Source of the DNA: CAZUDI01 sp964618975
Lineage (GTDB): Bacteria > Desulfobacterota > Desulfomonilia > UBA1062
Direction: 5' to 3'
Assembly: GCA_964618975.1 (NCBI GenBank)
Contig: CAZUDI010000064.1
Location: forward strand, 1 to 21,712
Length of the DNA stretch: 21,712 bases
The translations under genes and the position numbers were made by a program. Positions 1-10,100 of the stretch are shown in pieces. The notes below the pieces were generated by a model. It did not search any database. It saw only the letters and a list, made by a program, of their open reading frames with translations, and was not told the origin of the DNA. Positions within the stretch are counted from its first letter, which is position 1. Every line of letters begins with the position of its first letter.

Positions 1-1073
1 TCGAAGACCAAGATGCTGTCGAAGAGCGACTCTCCCCCCTCGATGTCACTCCAGGCCTTGATCTCAGGCAGGAACACATGCTCGTAATCCATCACGCCCA
101 GCACACCTTGAGCGAATTGCGCCAGGAATTCGGTGAAGGTGCGCTGCTCGTCGATCTTAGCCCGCACGGGCAGGGTGTTGATGAAAAGCCCCACCATGTC
201 CCCCGCCCCGCGCAGACCTGCCGGACGCCCCGAGACGGTCAGCCCGAAGACCACATCCGTATTCTGGCTGTAGCGGCCAAGCAGGAGCGCCCAAAGGGCC
301 TGCACCACGGTGCTCAGGGTGGTGCGCTGCTGCCGGGCAAAATCCTCCAGCCGCTGTGTGGTCAGGCCATCGAGCCGCATAAGGCACTCCCCGATATCCA
401 GGCCGTCCGCCCGCGGGCGGTCCCACGGGAGCGGCGTCGGGGCAGAGAAGCCCCGGAGATACGGAGTCCAGAACTCCCGGGGCTCATTGTGGTCCTGTTG
501 TTTGAGCCAGGCGATATACTGTTTGTACAAGGGCCGCCGGATCACCGGAAGAGGTCCTTCGGTACTCAGGGCGGTATAGGTCGCAAAAAAGTCCGTCAGG
601 ATCAGGGACAGGCACCACCCATCGAGGATGATGTGGTGATAACTCCACAGAAAGAGAAAGCGTCTCCCTGAGAGGTTCAGCATGTGCAGCCGGATCAGGG
701 GACCCCGGGAGAGATCATAGGGGGTCTGTTTGTCCGTCTTGAGGAAGGCCTCAATGGCCTCCTTCTCCGCCGTATCGCGCAGGTGGGAAAGGTCGTGGAT
801 CTGGAGGCGGACAGGCCTTTTCTTCAATACGATCTGCAGCGGCTGGGGGGTATCCTTCCAGTTGAAGACCGTCCGGAATACCGGGTGGGCGTCGATCAAA
901 TGGTTCCAGGCCCTTTCGAATGACTCCAGATCGAGCCCGCCCTCGATGATGCAGCTGAACTGCTCGGAGTAGGCAGACGATCCGGCATCATAAAGCGTGT
1001 GGAAGAGCATCCCCTGCTGCATGGGCGACAGGGGATAGATGTCTTCAATGTTCTTCTTGTTGAGGTACGGCAT
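1..1073 (-). CDS. NRPS, N-terminal condensation domain (partial, runs off left edge)
   Basis: My translation of the minus strand from the ATG at 1073-1071 stays open to the window edge (about 357 residues). It starts MPYLNKKNIEDIYPLSPMQQ, and the first motif continues with GMLFHTLYD, typical of condensation domains that open a downstream NRPS subunit. The catalytic HHxxxDG motif is intact as HHIILDGW near residue 150, and FGLTVSGRP and GLFINTLPVR match the later C-domain motifs. The gene lies 59 nt downstream of the stop of the large NRPS gene, behind a purine-rich stretch containing AGAGGG, so the two are probably co-transcribed. Because the upstream protein ends in an epimerization domain, this should be a D-C-L condensation domain; that subtype is inferred from context. 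The first 20 or so residues resemble an acceptor COM domain. The following A and carrier domains, and any thioesterase, lie outside the window. Confidence 0.92.
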   Translation of the reverse strand, partial: MPYLNKKNIEDIYPLSPMQQGMLFHTLYDAGSSAYSEQFSCIIEGGLDLESFERAWNHLIDAHPVFRTVFNWKDTPQPLQIVLKKRPVRLQIHDLSHLRDTAEKEAIEAFLKTDKQTPYDLSRGPLIRLHMLNLSGRRFLFLWSYHHIILDGWCLSLILTDFFATYTALSTEGPLPVIRRPLYKQYIAWLKQQDHNEPREFWTPYLRGFSAPTPLPWDRPRADGLDIGECLMRLDGLTTQRLEDFARQQRTTLSTVVQALWALLLGRYSQNTDVVFGLTVSGRPAGLRGAGDMVGLFINTLPVRAKIDEQRTFTEFLAQFAQGVLGVMDYEHVFLPEIKAWSDIEGGESLFDSILVF

Positions 1074-1132
1074 GCCCTCTTTCCCTTCCCTTTCTGTGCG
1101 ATTCAGTTACGCTCGCCTCTCACGTCCCCGTT

Positions 1133-4100
1133 CTATTCAAAGCTGATCAATCGCTCGAGCTGATCCTGATCGAGACCCGCCAAATCGAAGTCCGAGGGGG
1201 TGAGGTCGAAGTGTGCAGGATCGCCGCAGTGCTCCACCACGCTCTGAAGCTCGACGGTAAAGGCGCGTGCAAGATCCTGCACGGAGGTGCGCGAGTGTCG
1301 GTTGCGTGAATAGACCACCTCGCACAGGAGCCTTCCCCCGCTAACCATGCAGACCATATCAATGAGATTCGGCCTGACGTTCCTGTGGCCCACATAGCCT
1401 GGGGCCTGCGCCGTTTCCAGCTCAAAGGCATCCCCGAGCCCGGCGGCGTTGACCTGGCCCAGATAGTTGAAGCTCACCCCGCTGTTGATCGGCAGATCCT
1501 CCCTGAGGACATACTTGAGCAGACCATAGTGGAACCCCTTGTGGGGAATGCTTCGCAGGTGTTCCTTGACGGACTTGATCTGGCCGGCCAGATCAAGCCC
1601 TTCCGGCCAGCACAGCCGCACCGGGAAGATCGTCGTAAACCAGCCCACGGTCCGTGACACATCCACACCTGCGATGAGATCCTCACGACCGTGTCCCTCG
1701 AGATCGATCACCATGTCGTTGTGGCCGCTCCACTGCATAAGCGCACGCATGCAGGCCGTGACGAGCAGGTCGTTGATCTCGGTGTTGTAAGCCTGATGCG
1801 CATCCTTGAGCAGCATCGCTGTGCTCTCCTCATCGAGCTCTACACTCACCACCTCACTGGAGGCCCAGTCGTTGACGCCATCGGTCAGCTCGACGGGCAA
1901 GGTGGGCAGCCCGTCTGCCACGGTGTCGCTCCAGTAATCCAGCTCGCGCTCAAAGGTACTCGATTCGGCATACTCCTCGAGCCGTGTGGCCCACTCTTTG
2001 AAAGAGGTCGTCTTGGGCGGCAAAGCGATGCCGGTGCCGCCTGAAACCGCCGCATACACGGCCAGGAGGTCCTCCAGCATAATCCGCCAGGAAACGGCGT
2101 CCACCACGAGATGATGGGCGGCCAGAACGAGATGGTTCACCTTGCCGCAGGTGAAAAGCCCGGCGCCGAAAACCGGCCCCGCCGCGATGTCGAAAGAGGC
2201 CTGCAGCTTATGCACCGCACCTTCCAGTTCGGTGTCATCCGCCACGTCCCGCGTGATGAACAGCACCTTGCGGCCGGGCTCGCCGAAAATCTGCCGGCCG
2301 GCGGCAAAGGTGCTCCTGAGGGCGTCGTGATGATCGGCCAGGGCGTTCAGGCTCTGCTGCAGCGCCCCTGCATCCAGGTCCAGGGTGGTCTTGAACATCA
2401 GGGCCTGATTGAATTGATTGCTCACACCGAACCCCTGATCGAAGAACCACCGCTGGATCGGCACGAGCGGAGATGACCCTACGACCGGGGTCTGCTCGGC
2501 CTCTATCACCCCGCTCGTCTCCACTACACCCGCCAGTTCGGCGATGGTCTGATATTGCAGGATGTCCCGGGGCTGGATCAAATAACCTCGCAGACTCAGG
2601 CGACTCACCACCTGTAGACTGATGATGGAATCACCTCCCAGGTCAAAGAAATTGTCGTGAATGCCTACCTGCCCTACATTCAGGACCGCCCGCCACACCT
2701 CGGCCAAGACGTTTTCCAGCTCATCGCGTGGTGCCGCATAGTCCGTCCCGGTCTGGTTCTCGTCCACCAGTTGAGAGAGGTTTTCCCGATCCAGCTTCCC
2801 GTTGGGGGTCAACGGCAGAGACTCGAGGGCAATCATGCGGCTGGGAAGCATGTACCCGGGGAGATGCTCCCGCAGGAAGGCGCGGCACTCCTCCTCTTCA
2901 AGCGCTCCGTTGCCCACATAAAAAGCCACCAGACGGACGTTCTCCCTCTCGTCTCGCTTGTCGATCACCGCACATTCCAGTACCCGCGGGTGCGATGCGA
3001 GCAGGTATTCGATCTCGCCGATCTCCACCCGGTGCCCTCGAATCTCCACCTGGGAGTCGCGCCGCCCGATGAACTCTATGTTCCCATCCGGCAGCCAGCG
3101 GGCGACATCCCCGGTGCAGTACATGCGGCCCTCGCCGAAGGGATCCGGCAGGAAGACCTCGGCGGTCTTTGCGTCGTCATTGAGGTATCCCAGCCCCACT
3201 GCGGCCCCGGCCACATACAGGATCCCCGGCACCCCCACCGGCACCACCTGCTGGTGACGATCGAGGATATAGATCCGCACGTTAGCAATCGGCCGGCCGA
3301 TGGGTGGGGCCCCCCTTTCCCAGGCGCTCACATCCCCCGCCGTCACCAGCACGGTCGTCTCGGTGGGCCCGTAGCAATTGATGACATCAAAACCCTGACG
3401 CCGCGGGATAAAACTCAGCCGGTCACCGCCGGTGAACATGGTGCGCAGAACCAGCCCGGGGATGTCCAGGCCGAGGAAGACCTCGGCAAATTTTGTGGGC
3501 ACAAAGGCCCGCGTAATGCCGCGATCCACGAACCACTGTCCCAGATCCTGGGGCGTCATCTCATCCAGACTCACATCCAGGGGATGCACGCTGGCCCCGA
3601 CGCTCAGGTAGGGCCAGAGCTCCCAGATCATGGCGTCGAACGCCACCCCCGCCACCTGCGTGGCGCGGTCTTCGGGTCCGACGCCAAAGGTCTTATCGTG
3701 CCAGGTGAGCATGTTCACCAGATTGCAGTGCGTGATCTGCGATCCCTTGGGACGCCCCGTGGATCCTGAGGTATAGATGATATAGGCCCGATCCGCCGGG
3801 TCCACATCCACCGACAGGGGTCCGCTCTCCAGGCCCGCGATCTCTTCCCGTAAAATATCCACGCACACGGGCGTGCCCTCCCACTCGGGCAGGCTCTGCC
3901 GCAGGCCGTTCTGGGTCAGCAGGACCTGAATGCCAGCATCCTCAAGCATGAAACGTACCCGCTCGGTGGGATAATGGGGATCGATAGGCACGAAGGCCGC
4001 CCCGGTCTTCCACACCGCCAGCTGGGAGAGGATCATGTCCGCCCCGCGCCGGGTGAAGATCCCCACGACGTCGCGGGGGCGGACACCCTGCTGTATGAGG

Positions 4101-7100
4101 TGGCGTGCCAGCCGGTTCGACTGCTGCTCCAGCTCGGCATAGCTCAGAGAGACGTCTCGGCCGACCACCGCCGCGCGCTGGGCATGCGTGCGGGCCGTCT
4201 CAGAGAAAATCTGGTGCACGCAGCGATCTTGCGGTACAGACAGCCGGGTGTGGTTGAAGTCTTTGAGGATGCGTTCGCGCTCACGCTCGTCCAGCAGACT
4301 CAGGCTGCCAACGTGCTTCTCGGGGTATACCAGGGCCTCCTGCAGCAGGTTCAGATACATACCCATCATGCGGGTGATGCTCTCGGCCTTGAAAAGATCG
4401 GCATTGTATTCGAAGCGCACCATCACACCGTCGCCCTGCTCGGAGAGATTGACCGACAGGTCGAACTTGGCGTGCGGGTCGTCCCCGCTGATATTCCGGA
4501 TGGCGAATCCGGCCGTTTGGGTGGCGGAAAACGGCGAAGAGGAGAGCTCCACATATTCGAACACCACGTCGAAGACCGGGGAACGGCTCATGTCGCGCAC
4601 CGGATTGAGAATCTCCACCAGTTTGTCGAAGGGATAATCCTGGTTGGCATAGGCCTCCAGGGCGGTCTGTTTGACCTGGGTCAAATGTTCGCTGAAGGTC
4701 GGGTTCCCGACCAAGTCAATCCTCAGCGGCAGCATGTTCACGAAGAAACCGATGAGTTCCTCAACCTCAGCGATGTTGCGCCCGGCAATCGGCGATCCGA
4801 CAATGATATCTTCGTCACCGCTGAGCCGCTGCAGCAGCACTGTGAAGGCCGCCAGGGTCAGCATGAAGGGGGTGACATCGTGCGCTCGGGAGAATTCGCG
4901 CAGCCTTGTCACGGTCGCGGCATCGATCAGCATGCGTCCGGTGCCCCCGTTCTGGGTCTGGATGGCGGGACGGGGATGGTCGATGGGCAGATGCAGCACG
5001 GGCAGCCGACCCTTGAGTTGTTCCCGCCAGTATTCCTCCTGACCGGCTATCTCCGCGCTCGCCAGCAGCTGCTCCTGCCAGTGGGCAAAATCCTTATACT
5101 GGATCTTCAGCCCCTCAGATGCCGGGGGCTGACCACCCATCAGGGCCAGGTAGCTCTGCAGGGCCTCACGGACCAGAATCCCCATGGACCATCCGTCCGA
5201 GACGATGTGGTGCATAACGATGATGAAGGCGTGGCGGGTGGCAGTCAGCCGCACCATCTGGGTCCTTATCAGGGGACCTTCCGCAAGATTGAAGGGCGTC
5301 CGTTTCTGGGCCGCCAGAATTCCGCTCAGGGCTTCGTCTGGATGGGGGTGATCGCTCAGGTCGTCAAAATCGAGCTTGACATCCATATGTTCCCGGATCA
5401 CCTGTACCGGCCGACCCTCCAGGGTGATGAACACGGTCCTCAGGGTCTCGTGGCGATCAACAATGGATTGGATCGCCTGCCTTATCATATCGATATCCGG
5501 CTCGAAGTCCTCCAAGAGCACGGCCCCGGAAAGGTTGTAGAGCGGGTTGTCGGGGATGACCTTGTCCAGAAACCAGAGACGCTGCTGCGCATGGGAGAGC
5601 GCGTAGTGCTCCGCGGGCGCCAGCGGCTGGATGGGGGGATATTTGGCGCTCACGCTCTCGCCCTTGATGTTTTCCACCGCGCGGGCCAGGGACTCCACGC
5701 TCTGGTGTTCAAAGACGGCCTTGAGCGGGATCTCACAGGCGAACTCTTCGCGGATGCGCGAAACCACCTTGGTGGCCCGCAGCGAATTCCCGCCCAGCTC
5801 GAAGAAATTGTCGCCCTTATGGATATCGTCGACACCCAGCACCTCGCTCCAGATCCTCAGGATGTGGAGCTCGGTGGGGCTGAGCCTTTCCTTCCCGGTG
5901 GAGGCGTTTTCGGCCAGCATTTCCTCCGCCTCGTTCACGGTGATGATCTCGGCCACATCGCCGCACTCGAAGAGCTCCCGCAGCCTGAAGCGCTGAATCT
6001 TGGCCGAGGGTGTACGCGGAATCTCGTCCACAGGCACGATGAAGTCGATGGCCATGCCGACGCTGGAGATCAGGGCCTGGTTGATGCGCCCCAGGAGCGA
6101 GGCCAGCACCTTACGCTCCTCCGTGGATTTGATGAACAGGACCACCTTTTCGGCCTCTCCGACGCGGTGGGTGAGGCCGGAGATGGCGAATTCCCTGAAG
6201 GTCATCCCCGGTACGCGTTTGATATTGTTCTCGATATCATGGGCATACAGATTCTGACCGTTGACGAAGATCACGTCCTTCATGCGGCCCGTGATAACGA
6301 CCCGACCGTTCCTGATGAACCCCATGTCCCCGGTACGCAGCCACCCCGCGCAGAAGAGATCGCGGTTGGCTTCTTGGTTGTTGTAGTATCCCTGGACCAC
6401 GGGCGGACCCTGGATCTGGATGTGACCCACCATATTCTCGTGCAGCAGGCGGTCGTCATCGTCCACGATGCGGATTCGGAGTCCGGCCACCGGGTACCCC
6501 ACATCGGCGATCTCGATACCGGACATCTCCGGACCCACCGGCAGCACGATCTTCTCACGCGCCAGCAGCTCGCTGTCGAGTCGGTGGAAGAGCGGCGCCC
6601 TGAAGGACGGCGGACAGGTCACCTGCAGCGAGGCCTCGGCCATGCCGTAGACCAGCGCCATGGCCTCACGCCGCAGGCCATAGCGCTCGAAGGTGGCCAG
6701 GAAGTCCCGGGTCACCTGGGCCGAGATGGGCTCGGAGCCGTTCAGCAGGGCCTTGACACATGAAAGGTCGATGCCTTCGATCTCGTCCGGGTTCACCTGC
6801 ATGGTCAGCCACTGCGCCGCGAAATTGGGGCATGGCACATGCGTCGCCCGATAGCGGTCGATCAGCCGCAGGAACAGCGCCGGCCTCTGGATGAAGGTCC
6901 TGGGCTCCAGCTTGATCTGATCCATGCCCCCCAGGGTGGGGGCCAGATGGAACCCGATCAGCCCCATATCGTGGGAATAGGGCATCCAGTTGACAATACG
7001 GATGGCGTCGATGGGCAGATCCACCGTACCCGAGATGCGATTCCCGCTCAGGATGTGGAGGGTCTCAAGCAGCGTGCGCCCCCTGGGTGTGCCCTGAAGC

Positions 7101-10100
7101 AGCTGCCCGGCAGCCGAACGCCCCAGGCGCTCCAGGCCCCGGCGGAGCAGCCCGTTGATCCTGTCCGCCCTGAGCTTGTGCCTCAGGATGTGCAGCAGGA
7201 AGCCGACCAGCGGCCGACGGTCGGCTTCGGAGATGTCGAGCACGGACTTGGCCGAGGCGTCGATGGTGTAGAGCAGGTTGCGGTGCGTAAGGATGACGCC
7301 CTTGGGCTCGCCGGTCGAGCCCGACGAAAACTGCAGGTAGGCGATGTCGTCCGGCCGGGGCTTGTGGTGTCGCGTGTCCTCGGCATGCCGCAGAAGCTCG
7401 TCGATGGCGTGGATACGGACCTCGCCCAGGCTGCGGTACTGTTCCCGGGGCTGGTCGGTCACGATGCAGAAACGATCCAGCACACCGGTCACCTTGGTGA
7501 TACGCTCCAGGCCTTCACTGATGGGGAAACCCCCGGGCAGGGGCAGGGGCACGGGCACGAAACCGCCCAGCACGATCCCCCAGAAGGCACACAGGAAAGC
7601 GGGGGAGTCCTCCACCTGCAGGATCACCTGGTCGCCGGGAAGCAGGCCCTGCTCCCGCAACGCCCCCAGCACCCGCCTTGCGCCCTCGCGGATTTCGGCA
7701 TAGGTCTGCTTCTTCTCGCCGCCCTTTTCGTCCACATGCAGCACCCCGCTGTCGGGCGCGATGAGGCAGGCGACCTGCAGCACCTCGGGCAGGGTCCTGA
7801 TGATACGCGGCAGGGGCTGGCGCTGGTCGCCCTGGATCTCGGCCAGGGGATAGGACTGGGTGAATCCGCGCACATCCAGCTTGCGCTCGCTTAGCTGCGG
7901 CGCCTGCGGCCTTGGTGCACGCTCCTCATAGGCGCCCTCGGAGGTCCGCAGGTCGCGGTCGATGCGCTTGACCTCCCGCTGGCTGAACTCGCCGGCGGCA
8001 TACCTCTGGCGCAGCACGTAACGCTGAATCTTGCCACTGGTGGTGCGGGGGATATCATCCATGGGCACGACGGAGTCGATGCCCAGACGCATCTTGTGGC
8101 CCAGGTGTTCGTTGATCTGCTTGAGCATCTCCAGCAGGGCCTCCCGGGACTTGCCGGTCTTGATAAAGAGCACGATCCTCTCCAGCGAGTTTTCGGGGTC
8201 GCTCACCCCGCATACCGCCATATTCTTGAAGCCCACGAAGGGCTGCAGCTGCAGGTCCTCTTCGATGTCGTGGGAATAGTAGTTCTGGCCGTTGACGAAG
8301 ATGATGTCCTTGTAGCGTCCGGTGATGACGATGCGACCGTTGCGGATGAAGCCCAGGTCGCCGGTGCGCAGCCAACCCTCGCAGAAAAGCTCGCGATTGG
8401 CCTGGTCGTTCCTGTAGTATCCTGCACTGACGTTCGGCCCGCGCACCTGGATATGCCCCACCACGTTTTCTTTGACCACCTGATCGTGATCGTCCACGAT
8501 GCGGATGCTCACCCCCAGGCCGGGGTAGCCCTCGTCGGCATACTCCACCAGGGGTGCCCCCTCGGAGGCGTCCACCGCGATGTGCCGCCCGGAGAAGGTC
8601 TCCTGATCGAGGCGGTGATAGATGCTCGGCTGCCCGACGGGCGAGGTGGCCAGCATGAGGGTCGCCTCGGCCATGCCGTAGGCCGGCAACATGGCGCTGG
8701 GGTTGAAACCGTAGGGGCCGAAACGATGGCAGAACAGGCGCACCGCCGTGGGCGAGATGGGCTCGGCCCCGTTGAAGAGCACCTCGATGCAGGAGAGGTC
8801 CTTGCCCGCCAGGGCGGCATCCGGGACCATGTTGAACATCCACAGCAGACCGAAGTTGGGACTGGCGGTCTGGGTGACGCGGTACTTGTCGATCAGCTCA
8901 AGGTAGAGGGTGGGGTTCATCACAAAGGTGGTGGTGGACATCTTGATCTGCAGCATGCCACCGCACAGGGGGCACAGGTGCAGCCCGATCAGACCCATGT
9001 CATGTGAATAGGGCAGCCAGCTGCAGGTGCTGATGGGGTAGTCCGCCATCTCCGTAGGGCTGCTGAAGAGCCGGTCCATGTAGGCCAGCTCGTCCGCATT
9101 CCCGGTCGCCCGCGCCAGGGCGTAGATATTGCAGATCAGGTTGTGGTGCGTGAGCATCACCCCCTTGGGGAACCCGGTGGACCCGGAGGAGAACTGGATA
9201 TAGGCCAGGTCGTCAGGCCGCGGTTCGTGGTAGGCGCGGTCCTCGGCGTAGGCCAGCAGCTCGCGCACATCCAGGACATCCTCGACCTCGAGGGCGGCAT
9301 AGAGTTCAAGCGCCTGATCGGTGACCAGGAAGGCCCGCTCGAGGAGCGCGCACACATTGGCCACCTTCTCCGTGCCTTCGGCGATCGGGAAGCTGTTGGG
9401 CAGCGCCAGCGGCACCGGCACGAAGCCCCCCAGCAGCGCCCCCCAGAAGCAGGTGATGAAATGACGCTCGTCCTCAATCTGCAGTACCACCCTGTCGCCC
9501 GCCCTGAGACCCTTGTCCCGCAAGCCGGCCAGGAGCCTCCCCGCATCGGCGAGAAACTCGGGGTAGTTCACCCGCACCTCAGATCCTGTGCCATCCACGA
9601 AGATGATGCCTTTGTCAGGCGCCCTGCGGCAGGTAATCTGGATCATCTCGAGCAGGGTCTTGGGGAAATAGGGCAGCATGTCGAGTTCGTCCCCGGTGCT
9701 CACGGCCGCCGGGGCCTCGGAGAGGTCAATGGGCCGGGCCTCCGGCCGGGCCTCCAGTGGGCTGCGCTGGCCGCACATCACCCCCATCAGGCCCTCTTCG
9801 CGCGAGCGCATGCCGCGGTAAAGGCGCTTGACCTCGAGCTCCCTGAAATCGCCCGCCTCATAGCGCTGCCTGAGCCGGTAACGCTGCGTCTTGCCGCTCG
9901 TGGTGCGGGGGATATCCTTCAGGGGCACGATGGCGTCCAGTCCGACCTGGATACGCTTGCCGAGCGCCTCGTTGATCTTGATAAGCAGCTCGGAGATATC
10001 CTCCCGCGACTTCCTGCTCTTAAGGAAAAGGATGATCTTCTCGGAGCCGCCCTCGTGGTCCATAACCCCGCACACGGCCATATTCTTGAAGCCCACAAAG

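Noticed and set aside
3974..6763. Long plus-strand open frame (929 codons) opposite the NRPS gene
   Set aside because: It is antisense to an NRPS with intact motifs, its product is His/Gln/Gly-rich without recognisable domains, and GC-rich codon bias explains such open frames. The same applies to 2657-3769, 6839-7894, 8096-9007 and 9143-11413.
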